From Planctomycetota bacterium (GTDB taxonomy: Bacteria; Planctomycetota; J058), in NCBI GenBank assembly GCA_023954375.1, contig JAMLIC010000009.1:62001-126000 (forward strand): a DNA stretch of 64,000 nt. Direction: 5' to 3'. The number at the start of each line of letters is the position of its first letter. The stretch's first letter is position 1. The notes beneath the pieces were generated by a model. It had not been told where the DNA came from. It saw only the letters and a list, made by a program, of their open reading frames with translations, and searched no databases. Below are positions 18,296-27,276 of the stretch, one piece after another. Position numbers and translations under genes: made by a program.

Positions 18296-20518
18296 GTGCG
18301 GCCGGGCGCCGGCGCGGCGGTCGGGCCGTACGTCATCGAGGCGGCCGTGGCCAGCGGCGGCATGGGCGCCGTCTACCGGGCGCGCCGGCGCGACGACGGG
18401 GCGGTCGTCGCGCTCAAGCTCATGGGCAGCGACGGGGCCGGGCCGGAGCGCGCCCGGCGCTTCGAGCGCGAGGCGGAGCTGGCGGCCCGCCTGCGCCACC
18501 CCGGGATCGTCCGCGTCCACGGGGCCGGCGTCACGGGGGGGCAGCGCTACATCGCCATGGACCTGATCGACGGCGAGCCGCTCTCGCGCCTCGTCGGCCG
18601 CCTGGCCCCGCGCGAGGCGGCGCGGCTGGTGGCCGAGGTCGCGCGGGCGGTCGAGTACGCCCACGCGCACGGCGTGATCCACCGCGACCTCAAGCCGGAC
18701 AACGTGCTGGTCCGGCGCGACGACGGCCGCCCGGTCGTCACCGACTTCGGCCTGGCCCGCGAGGTCGACGGGGCCGCCCTGACGCGCACCGGGGCCCTCG
18801 TGGGCACGCCGACCTACATGGCGCCGGAGCAGGTCCGGGGCGAGCCGGCCACCCCCGCGACGGACGTGCACGCGCTGGGGGTCCTGCTGCACGAGGCGAT
18901 CACCGGCCGGCCGCCGTTCGAGCGGGGCGAGCTCGCCGCGCTGCTCGTGGCGATCGCGGACGAGGCGCCGGTGGCGCCCGGGCGCCTCGCGGCGGGCGTC
19001 GACCCCGCGCTCGACGCCGCGGTCCTCGCCGCCCTGCGCAAGACCGCGTCGGCGCGGCCGAGCGCCGGCGCGCTGGCCGCCGCGCTCGAGGACGTCGCCG
19101 AGGGGCGCGGCCCGACGCGCCGGCCTGCCGGGCGCGTCGGGGTCGCCGGCGCGGCGGCGGGCGCGATCGCCCTCCCGCGCGCCGGCGCGGCCTTCGTCGG
19201 CGCGCGCCCCGCCGCGCCGCCGCCGTCGACGTCGACGCCGACGCCGCCGGCGCCCCCGCCGGGCCCGCCCGCGTGGGAGGAGCCGCCGTGGCTCGCCGCG
19301 CTCGCCGCCCGGGGCGACGTCGCGGCGCTCCTCGCCGCGCACGACGCGCTCGACGCGGGCGGCGACCTCGACCCGCGCGCGCGCCGGCGCGCGGCGGAGG
19401 TGCTGCGCGCCCTCGAGGCGCGCTGGCGGGCGCCGGCGCCCGACGACCCGCGGCGGGTCGAGCGGCTCGACACCCTCCTGTGGCTCCACTGGCTCTGGCG
19501 GCGCGTCGACCCGGACCACGCCCTCCCCGAGCGCGCCCGGCTGGTGCTCCGCGAGGACCGGCTGTGGGCGGTGGGCGGCCGGCTCGAGGCGGCCTACCTG
19601 CTCCGGGTGGCCCGGGCGACGTGCGCGCTCGACCCGACCGACCTCGAGGCCCACCTCCTCTACGCCGAGTACGTGGGCAAGGTCGCCGGCGCGCGTCACG
19701 ACCCGGCGCTCATGCGGGCGGGGATCGCCCTGGCGCGCCGGGCGGGGGCGTCGATCTGGCCCGAGCTGGCGCGGGCGCACGGGCGCCGGCTCGCGCGGAC
19801 CGTCGACGCCGGCCGGCCCGCGCACGAGGACGCGCGCGCCGAGCTGCTCGCGCTGGCTCGCGACGTGGCGGCCGACGGCGCGGCGAGTCCGGACGACGCG
19901 GTCGAGCTCCTCCTGCTCGCCGCCGAGCGCGCGCCGACGGACGAGGTGCAGGCGCTCCTCGACGCCGCGCAGGCGCTCGCCGGGGACGACCCGCCCCTCC
20001 TGCGCGCGCGGGCGAGGACGCTCCTGCGCCTCGGCCGGTCGGCGCCGCGCCGCCCGGGCGGGAAGTGGTTGGGCGACGGGGCGCGCGCCGCGCTCGAGGC
20101 GCTCGAGCACGACCTCGCGGCGACCCGCGCGTCCGGGATCGCCGCGTCCGCGGCGCTGGCGTGGGAGCTCTCCCGCGAGCTGAACGACCCGGGGCGCGCC
20201 TTCGCGGCGCTCGACCACGCGCAGCGCGACGGCGGCGTGGACGCCCACGTGGGGCTCGCCCTGCGCCGCGCCGTCCTGCAGGCGGAGATCGGCCTCGACG
20301 CCGACCGCCTGCGGGAGGCGGTCGATGCGCTCGAGGCCCGGCTCCAGGCGCTCCTCGACCGCGGCGCGCGCGCCGCGCCCGAGCGGGAGCTCCTCCTGGA
20401 GGTGCTCCAGGACGCGCGCGCCGCGCGCCGCGAGGGGGTCGACGCCGCGCGCCGCCTCGGGCGGTGGCTCCAGCGGGCGGAGGCCATGGCGCTCATGGAC
20501 GGGGACGCGCCGCCGTGA
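18296..20518 (+). CDS. Serine/threonine protein kinase with helical C-terminal domain
   Basis: Encodes 740 residues from GTG. The Hanks-type kinase domain occupies residues about 10-275: glycine loop ASGGMGAVYRAR, Lys41 (ALKLM), HRDLKPDN with Asp131, DFG with Asp150, and TYMAPEQ. All catalytic residues are present. A short Ala/Gly-rich hydrophobic segment and a Pro-rich linker (280-330) may anchor it in the membrane. The last 400 residues are Arg/Ala/Leu-rich helices resembling TPR-type repeats (for example DPTDLEAHLLYAEYVGK). Only GTG is available as a normal start, because the in-frame ATG upstream is blocked by TAG. Position after the ABC cluster hints at a regulatory link, which is inference. 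Confidence 0.9.
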   Translation: MRPGAGAAVGPYVIEAAVASGGMGAVYRARRRDDGAVVALKLMGSDGAGPERARRFEREAELAARLRHPGIVRVHGAGVTGGQRYIAMDLIDGEPLSRLVGRLAPREAARLVAEVARAVEYAHAHGVIHRDLKPDNVLVRRDDGRPVVTDFGLAREVDGAALTRTGALVGTPTYMAPEQVRGEPATPATDVHALGVLLHEAITGRPPFERGELAALLVAIADEAPVAPGRLAAGVDPALDAAVLAALRKTASARPSAGALAAALEDVAEGRGPTRRPAGRVGVAGAAAGAIALPRAGAAFVGARPAAPPPSTSTPTPPAPPPGPPAWEEPPWLAALAARGDVAALLAAHDALDAGGDLDPRARRRAAEVLRALEARWRAPAPDDPRRVERLDTLLWLHWLWRRVDPDHALPERARLVLREDRLWAVGGRLEAAYLLRVARATCALDPTDLEAHLLYAEYVGKVAGARHDPALMRAGIALARRAGASIWPELARAHGRRLARTVDAGRPAHEDARAELLALARDVAADGAASPDDAVELLLLAAERAPTDEVQALLDAAQALAGDDPPLLRARARTLLRLGRSAPRRPGGKWLGDGARAALEALEHDLAATRASGIAASAALAWELSRELNDPGRAFAALDHAQRDGGVDAHVGLALRRAVLQAEIGLDADRLREAVDALEARLQALLDRGARAAPERELLLEVLQDARAARREGVDAARRLGRWLQRAEAMALMDGDAPP

Positions 20519-20559
20519 GAGAGGGCCCCGGCGGGGGGGAGGCCCGGCCGGTGGCCTCA

Positions 20560-20661
20560 CATGGGACACGGAGGCAACGAAGGTCCACGAAGGTCATGGA
20601 GGTCTTGTCCTTACATCTCCTCCGTGACCTCCGTTGCTCTCCGTTGCCTTCGTGTCCCATG
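20560..20661. repeat. Long palindromic repeat, copy 1 (GGACACGGAGGCAACGGAGG family)
   Basis: Two arms of about 40 bp, built from degenerate CGGAGG/CGAAGG units (CATGGGACACGGAGGCAACG on the left, CGTTGCCTTCGTGTCCCATG on the right), form an imperfect inverted repeat; the outer 21 bp match at 19 positions. A second copy is at 39713-39800. Both lie directly downstream of a gene, here the kinase. Confidence 0.85.
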
Positions 20662-20737
20662 AGGAGCCAAACCGTGGAAGTCGTCGATCAGATCAAGCGA
20701 TCGCCGCCGTGAGTACTCTTCGTTCCGGAAACGAGAA

Positions 20738-20764
20738 CGCCTCGCCGGGGTCACCGGCGAGGCG
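20738..20764 (-). terminator. Perfect 11-bp GC hairpin between convergent genes
   Basis: CGCCTCGCCGG pairs with CCGGCGAGGCG around a 5-nt loop (GGTCA), 31 bp after the stop of the minus-strand RRM gene. On the minus strand it is followed by TTCTCGTTTCC, a weak U-tract. It probably terminates the RRM transcript and could also serve the kinase side. Confidence 0.6.
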
Positions 20765-20795
20765 CTCTTCGGCTCAGCGAGCGTCGACGGGAGGA

Positions 20796-21158
20796 CTACT
20801 CCCAGCGACGGCCGCCGCCGCCGCCGCCGCGGCCGCCGCCGCCGCCGTAGCCGCCCCGGCCACCGCCGCCGCCGCCGCCGCCGTACCCGCCGCCGCCCGA
20901 GCGGGGCCCGCGGTCCTCGCGGGGACGCGCCTGGTTCGCGTTGACCGAGCGCCCGCCGATCTGGGTGCCGTCGATCGCCTCGATCGCGGCCTGGGCCTCG
21001 GTGTCATTCGGCATCTCGACGAAGGCGAAGCCGCGGGGGCGGCCCGTGTCACGGTCCGTGACGATGTCGACGCGCGACACCTGGCCGTGCTGCTCGAAGA
21101 TGCTCTGCAGCTCCGCGTCCGCGATGCTGAACGGGAGGTTACCGACGTAGATCTTCAT
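20796..21158 (-). CDS. RRM-domain RNA-binding protein with glycine-rich tail
   Basis: Encodes 120 residues. One RNA recognition motif spans residues 1-80, with RNP2 KIYVGNL at 2-8 and RNP1 RGFAFVEM near 42-49. A C-terminal tail of about 40 residues is made of Gly with Tyr and Arg (RGG-like boxes, YGGGGG). This is the architecture of the cold-inducible Rbp proteins of cyanobacteria and other bacteria, which act as single-stranded RNA binders. The next gene upstream on the same strand is a DEAD-box helicase, another typical cold-shock partner. A 160-nt leader with strong secondary structure precedes it, suggesting post-transcriptional control. Confidence 0.93.
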   Translation of the reverse strand: MKIYVGNLPFSIADAELQSIFEQHGQVSRVDIVTDRDTGRPRGFAFVEMPNDTEAQAAIEAIDGTQIGGRSVNANQARPREDRGPRSGGGGYGGGGGGGGRGGYGGGGGRGGGGGGRRWE

Positions 21159-21329
21159 GAACTTCGGATCGAATCTCGCCCGGAGTGCTCGCGAGGCCAG
21201 GGCCCCCGACGGGGACCGCCGATCGGATCACCGCGCGAGCCCCCGGGCTCTGCGCACGCGCGGCGCGTGGTGATCCGGGTGGACCGCTCTCAGGTCCGTC
21301 GTCCCGGGGCCACGACCTCCGCGAATGTA
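21159..21329 (-). promoter_or_regulatory. Promoter and structured leader of the RRM gene
   Basis: On the minus strand TACATT (21329-21324) is a good -10 box, giving a leader of about 160 nt before the ATG at 21158. Inside the leader, CGGATCACC (21224-21232) pairs perfectly with GGTGATCCG (21269-21277), enclosing a second GC-rich stem around GAGCC/GGCTC. Long structured leaders are known for cold-shock genes; a thermosensing role here is inference. Confidence 0.5.
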
Positions 21330-21374
21330 GCCTGCCGCCGGCGGGATGTCGCCAGAAATGTCGGTCTGGCGGCG

Positions 21375-22808
<1,434 letters not shown>

Positions 22809-22910
22809 GGAGCTGTCGTCGTTTCGTCGGGCGCGCGGCGCGCGCGGGTTGCGGCGCGCCGCGGCCGGCGCGCAGGGGGGGTGCGCGAGCGCCGCGCTGG
22901 CCCCCACGCC

Positions 22911-22940
22911 ATCGCCCGGACGGGCGATCGACCCAGCGTA
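22911..22940 (-). promoter_or_regulatory. Promoter and 5' hairpin of helicase leader
   Basis: Minus-strand TACGCT (22940-22935) is a -10-like box. Immediately downstream ATCGCCCG/CGGGCGAT (22928-22911) forms a hairpin at the predicted 5' end of an approximately 120-nt leader before GTG 22808. The rest of 22809-23095 shows no gene. Confidence 0.4.
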
Positions 22941-23095
22941 GCCGACGACGGGGCGCGGAGAACGCTCAGCGCGCTCGTCACTCCTCGATGTGAGAGGCGA
23001 CGGCGACGGCCGGTGATCGTCGCCCCCGTCACGCCCGCGGCCCGAGCGTTGCAATCAGGCGCCGCCCGAGGGAGAGAAAGGGATCACCTTCGATC

Positions 23096-23488
23096 ATGGA
23101 CGCGAGCACGCCGGGCGACCTCCCCGCGTCGTCGGGAGTTCTCCTCGGACACGCCGAGGGCGACGTGCTGCACCAGGTGCGGCTATGGCGCCACACGGTC
23201 GCCGGCGCCGGCTTCGCCGCCGACACCGTCCTCGACCTCGACATCGACGCCCTGCTAGGGCTGGCGCTCCCGGCGCCGGAGGGCGACCAGGGCGACGAGG
23301 CCGAGCAGCCACACGGCGCCGGCCCCGCCGGGCGCCCGGGCGCCGCCGAGGCTGCAGCCGCCGCCGCCGCGCCGGCCGCCGCCGGTGAACGCGGTCTGAG
23401 CCGGGGTGGCGCCGGGGCTGGCGGTGCCCGACCCGCCGCTGCCGCTGCCGCTGCCGCCGCCGCTCCCGCCGCTCCCGCCGCCCGGTAG
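23096..23488 (+). other. Doubtful ORF antisense to the amidase 3' end
   Basis: An ATG-initiated 130-codon frame with coding-like third positions over its first 53 codons (23096-23254, lying in the gap after the amidase stop); beyond that it runs antisense to the amidase gene and looks like shadow. A purine-rich AGGGAGAGAAAGGG lies 15 nt upstream. It could be a remnant of a small gene whose 3' end has been lost. I see no family. Confidence 0.2.
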
Positions 23489-25738
23489 CGGCTGGAGCAG
23501 GTCGGGCGCGAGGTAGGCGACGGCCTCGCGCACCAGGGCGCCGCGCGCGGTCGCGTCGGTCACGGTCTCGATCGGGAAGCCGAGGACGACGCTCCGGCGG
23601 GGGATGCCGACCCCCGCGGCCGGCGCGCCCGCGGCGTCGTAGGAGAGGAGCGCCTGCGAGGTCGACCCGTGCGGGGCGAAGACGTCGGCCGAGAACGCCC
23701 CGTAGCGGCCCCGCGTCCCGTCGTCGCAGACGAGCAGCGGGACCTGCGCCATGGGGCCGCCCGGCCGCCCGCGCGCCACGAACGTCCCCGCGTCGTCGGC
23801 GACGTAGCGCGCGCCGAGGACGTCGTTGAGGAAGCGGGCGCCGTTGTTCTGGCCCTGCAGGTCGTAGCCGAGCTCGGTCCCCGAGACGAGGAGCGCGCCG
23901 CCCGCCTGCACGAAGGCCTCGGCCTTCTGCTGCTCGCCGGCGTCGAAGGTGCGGTCGATCGACCCCTCGCGGCCGAGGAGCCAGTCGACGAGGGCGTAGC
24001 CGGCGAGGTCGATCGCGCCGCGGCCGAGCGCCTCGTTCTGCGCGTAGTCGATCGCGCGGTCGACGACCGCCTGGGCCAGCGAGGTCACGTGCTCGATCGC
24101 GTAGTCGTAGGTGAAGCGGCCCTGGATGTTGACCTCGGTGTGGCGGTACTCGCGGGTGAAGCCGTCGACGACCAGGACGGCCGACGTGGGGGCGCCCGTG
24201 CGCGCGCCGCCCGTGCGCGAGCACAGGCCCTCGCCGCCGGCGTTGAGGCCGGCGACCTTGACGAACACGAGCTGCCCCGGGGTCAGGCCGGAGATGACGT
24301 GCTCGCGGCCCTGGACGACGGCGCCGTCGTCGAAGCCGTGGCCGTTGGGGCTCGTGTAGACCTTCCACGAGGTGGCGACGGCGGTGGGCTCGAGCGGGTC
24401 GGGCCGCGCGTCCCAGCGGACGCGGACCTGGCCGTTGCCCAGGTTCTCCAGGCGCAGGCCGTCGGGGGCGAGCGGGACGACCGCCGCGTTGGCGCTCCAG
24501 TAGCGGAGGATCCCCTTGTAGATCGCCCGCGCGGCGGCCTCGCGGAAGGCGGGGCGGCGCAGGAGGGCGGTGTCCGCGGCCGAGTCGTGGAAGCCGAGCT
24601 CGATGAGCGTCGAGGGCATGTTGCGCGCCTCGCGCAGCTCCCCGAAGTTCATCAGGTGCACGCCGCGGTTCGGCCAGGCCGGGTTGAAGGTGCCGCGGAT
24701 GTCGTCGAGCACCTGCTGGTGGATCGTCGAGCGCAGCCGGTCCGACGCGGCCGTCAGCGGGCTCGGCTGCGTGGGGTAGTGGGCGGGGCCGGCCGAGTCC
24801 CAGCTGGGCGTGCGGCCGTTCGAGTAGGAGAAGGTCGAGAGCCCCGTGGCCGAGCCGTTGGCGGCGTTCGTGTGCAGGGCGAAGTAGAGGAAGTCGTCGC
24901 GCCAGCGGGTCGTGTCGCCGCCGGCCAGCCACGTCGCGTAGGACGGGCGGATCGTCACGTCGCCGAGGCCGCTCTGGAAGCCCTTGTGGGCCAGGAAGGC
25001 CGACGCGCTCTCGCGCCAGCGGGGCTGGCCCGAGCGGCCGACCCCGCCGCCGAAGCGGACGGCGTCGGCGATCACGTACTTCGTCGGGTCCGCGCCCTGG
25101 TTGGAGATGACGACCTTGCCCTGGCGGCCGCGCTCGAAGTGGAACTCGCCCAGGAAGCGCCAGTGGTCGCCGGGCTGCGACTGGTCGACGAGCACCGTCG
25201 TCTGGCCGCCCGAGTGGTGGACGGTGAAGCGGGCGTCGCGCGCCCGGTTGGTGCCCTTGGGGTAGAAGACGTAGACCGGGTAGCGGCCGGCGGCGGGGAT
25301 GTCCGGCGTGAACTCGGCCGTCGCCGTCGGCTGGGGCGACGAGGGGGTCACGCGGTAGCGCTGGCCGTAGAAGGCGACGGCGCTGGTCGACGGCGTCCAG
25401 GCGCCGGTCTCCGAGTAGCCGGCGCTCGTGTCGTCGACGATGACCTCGTTCGTGTTGAAGGTGCGCTCGCGCACCGACTCGACGCGGGCGCCGGCGTTCG
25501 TGAGCAGGTGCTGCAGGTAGCAGATCACCAGCTCGTTCGTGTGGATGTCCTCGCGCAGCTCGTGCAGCACGCCGCGCTGGTAGCGCCAGGAGGTGCCGTC
25601 GAGCATGTAGCCGTGGCCCGGGCTGATGACGATCGTCTTGCCCGCGAGCGGCCCGTTCGGGTTCGGGATGAGGTGCTCGTCGGCCAGCGCAGGGGTCGAG
25701 ATCAGGAGCCCCAGAGCCGCCCACCGGACCAAGCGCAT
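23255..25738 (-). CDS. Secreted N-acetylmuramoyl-L-alanine amidase-like protein with golvesin-type domain and MYXO-CTERM-like tail
   Basis: Encodes 827 residues from an ATG preceded by GAGAGAGAGG. A signal peptide (LVRWAALGLLISTPALA) is followed by an amidase_3 fold split by an insertion. KTIVISPGHG carries the first zinc His, FALHTNA another ligand region, and TLIELGFHD the catalytic Glu. The insertion (about residues 95-235) resembles a golvesin C-terminal-like domain (FTPDIPAAGRYPVYVFYPKG and VIADAVRFGGG). A fibronectin type III segment and a Rossmann-like domain (FVQAGGALLVSGTELG) follow. The end is a Gly/Ser linker, GGGCSLGG, a hydrophobic helix and RRRER, the form of a MYXO-CTERM surface-sorting signal. 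It probably remodels or degrades peptidoglycan outside the cell. Confidence 0.88.
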   Translation of the reverse strand: MRLVRWAALGLLISTPALADEHLIPNPNGPLAGKTIVISPGHGYMLDGTSWRYQRGVLHELREDIHTNELVICYLQHLLTNAGARVESVRERTFNTNEVIVDDTSAGYSETGAWTPSTSAVAFYGQRYRVTPSSPQPTATAEFTPDIPAAGRYPVYVFYPKGTNRARDARFTVHHSGGQTTVLVDQSQPGDHWRFLGEFHFERGRQGKVVISNQGADPTKYVIADAVRFGGGVGRSGQPRWRESASAFLAHKGFQSGLGDVTIRPSYATWLAGGDTTRWRDDFLYFALHTNAANGSATGLSTFSYSNGRTPSWDSAGPAHYPTQPSPLTAASDRLRSTIHQQVLDDIRGTFNPAWPNRGVHLMNFGELREARNMPSTLIELGFHDSAADTALLRRPAFREAAARAIYKGILRYWSANAAVVPLAPDGLRLENLGNGQVRVRWDARPDPLEPTAVATSWKVYTSPNGHGFDDGAVVQGREHVISGLTPGQLVFVKVAGLNAGGEGLCSRTGGARTGAPTSAVLVVDGFTREYRHTEVNIQGRFTYDYAIEHVTSLAQAVVDRAIDYAQNEALGRGAIDLAGYALVDWLLGREGSIDRTFDAGEQQKAEAFVQAGGALLVSGTELGYDLQGQNNGARFLNDVLGARYVADDAGTFVARGRPGGPMAQVPLLVCDDGTRGRYGAFSADVFAPHGSTSQALLSYDAAGAPAAGVGIPRRSVVLGFPIETVTDATARGALVREAVAYLAPDLLQPLPGGGSGGSGGGSGSGSGGSGTASPGATPAQTAFTGGGRRGGGGCSLGGARAPGGAGAVWLLGLVALVALRRRERQP

Positions 25739-25824
25739 GTGCACCCTCTCTCTCCCGGAGGACTTAGCCGGGAGCGGACCGTTTTCGTGCGTCGATTCAA
25801 GCGCCTGTCGGCAAGGCACTTAAA

Positions 25825-25843
25825 GCGTGCGGAAGCCGCACGC
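25825..25843. promoter_or_regulatory. 8-bp perfect dyad upstream of the amidase gene
   Basis: GCGTGCGG and CCGCACGC, separated by AAG, sit 87 bp before the amidase ATG and 97 bp before the divergent gene at 25940. It may be an operator or simply a hairpin; no regulator is identified. Confidence 0.3.
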
Positions 25844-25939
25844 GTCACCTTCCGGAGTTCAGAAATGGACTGGCGCCGGGCAGGCCGGTGACGCGCCGCG
25901 TCGAGGCGTGAGGGGGGTGGGCGTGCTCATCGTGGGTCC

Positions 25940-27235
25940 GTGGCCCATAGACCCCCGACCGACGCCGAGATCTACGCCACGTTCGTCTACTGCGGCGCCG
26001 TGGCCATCGGCATGGGACTCGCGCTCCTGGGTCCGTGGCAGCTCGTCTCGCCCTCGTCCTGGAAGATCGGGTCGCTCCTGGTGGGGGTCGGCGTCCTCTG
26101 CCTGCTGCCGCCGGTCCAGGCCGCCTGGCGCGCCCTGCGGCCGCCGCGGAGCGTCGAGGGGGCGCCCGCGCCGCGGGCCGCTCAGGCGTTCGCCGGCGCG
26201 CGGCCCGCCCCGGCGCCGCGCCGGTCGCTGGAGCGCGCGCGGCGCGCGCCGCCGCGGGTGGAGCCGCAGCCGGACGGCCTCCTCGTCACGATCCCGCTGG
26301 ACCGCCCGCCGGCCGAGCCGATCGACGTGCGCCGCGAGGCCGTGTCGCCGAGGCTGACCGGGCGGCGGGTGTTCGTCGCCGACGAGCCGGGCGCGGAGCT
26401 CTCGCTCGGCGCGGTGTTCGGCAACTGGCGCGCGCGACGCCTGTGGGTCGAGGCCGACCAGCTGCACCTGGACCTCGACCTGACGCTCGGCGAGTTCGAG
26501 GGCGGCCGCACGCCGCGGGTCGACGCCTTGCTCGCCGGCCTCGCCGACCGGCTGGAGGTCGTCCCGGCCGTGATCGGCGCGGCGCGCGCGCGGCTCGACC
26601 AGGTCGACCACGCCCGCACGGCCGCGGGGCGGGCGCTGGGGGAGCGCCTCGAGGGGCCGCGCGTCGAGCGCGCGGCCGAGGGCGGCGAGGTCGTCGCAGG
26701 TCGCGACGGCGACCGGCGGGTGACGCTCCGGTGCGGCGTCGACGGCGGCGCGACGCTCTCGTTCGACCTGGGGTCGCGCGTGGCCCTCGACCTCGAGCCG
26801 GGCGCCTTGCCCGCGACGGTGGCCGAGCGGATCGCGTCCGGCGGCGACGTGGCGGGCCTCGACGCGGCCGACGCGGCGCTGGTCACGCTCTTCGGCGCGC
26901 TGGGCGCGCGCCGCCTCCACACGGCCGGCCGTCGGGCGCACGTGGAGCTCCCCCTGCCCCTGCCCTCGCAGGCCCCGGCCTGGGCCGAGCGGGCCCTCGG
27001 GGCCCTCGCCGGCCTCGAGGCGGTCGGCCGGGTGCTGATCACCGTCGGACGCCCGCGCGAGTCCTCGGCCGGCGTCACCTGCCCCTACTGCCGCGACCCC
27101 GTCGACGGCCTCGACGCGCGCGCCTGCGCGGGCTGCGGGACCCGGCACCACGACGAGTGCCTGGCCGAGGCGGGCGGCTGCACCGTGCTCGGCTGCGCCG
27201 CGCGGCCGCGCGCCCGGGCGCAGATGAGGGCGTGA
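25940..27235 (+). CDS. Membrane protein with C-terminal RING/PHD-like zinc finger (hypothetical)
   Basis: Encodes 431 residues from GTG. Two hydrophobic segments lie near residues 12-60 (FVYCGAVAIGMGLALLGP and IGSLLVGVGVLCLLPPV). The cytoplasmic part, about residues 100-375, is a mixed domain with no clear match. The end (381-420) has ordered Cys/His ligands: CPYCRDP, CAGCGTRHHDEC, GGCTVLGC. That is a cross-braced RING/PHD-type pattern, rare in bacteria but known in Planctomycetota and Myxococcota, where it usually marks protein-protein interaction rather than proven ubiquitin ligation. The next gene begins 41 bp on with its own leaderless-type promoter. Confidence 0.65.
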   Translation: MAHRPPTDAEIYATFVYCGAVAIGMGLALLGPWQLVSPSSWKIGSLLVGVGVLCLLPPVQAAWRALRPPRSVEGAPAPRAAQAFAGARPAPAPRRSLERARRAPPRVEPQPDGLLVTIPLDRPPAEPIDVRREAVSPRLTGRRVFVADEPGAELSLGAVFGNWRARRLWVEADQLHLDLDLTLGEFEGGRTPRVDALLAGLADRLEVVPAVIGAARARLDQVDHARTAAGRALGERLEGPRVERAAEGGEVVAGRDGDRRVTLRCGVDGGATLSFDLGSRVALDLEPGALPATVAERIASGGDVAGLDAADAALVTLFGALGARRLHTAGRRAHVELPLPLPSQAPAWAERALGALAGLEAVGRVLITVGRPRESSAGVTCPYCRDPVDGLDARACAGCGTRHHDECLAEAGGCTVLGCAARPRARAQMRA

Positions 27236-27264
27236 GGCTGGTTGCCAGCCGGGGGTCGGCTGGC

Positions 27265-27270
27265 TAGAAC
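27265..27270 (+). promoter_or_regulatory. -10-like TAGAAC, 6 nt before ATG (leaderless signature)
   Basis: TAGAAC lies exactly 6 nt upstream of the ATG at 27277, and no Shine-Dalgarno sequence is present. The same spacing occurs at 18266 and 52924. Confidence 0.5.
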
Positions 27271-27276
27271 CAGGCC

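Noticed and set aside
15974..20569. Long minus-strand open frame across the ABC transporter and kinase genes
   Set aside because: Plus-strand genes there have complete Walker, HRDLKPDN and DFG motifs; the antisense product is Arg/Gly/His/Val low-complexity.
22809..23054. N-terminal extension of the helicase to an upstream ATG
   Set aside because: The extension would be Arg/Ala/Pro low-complexity and would cross a promoter box and leader hairpin; the GTG at 22808 aligns with the family start.
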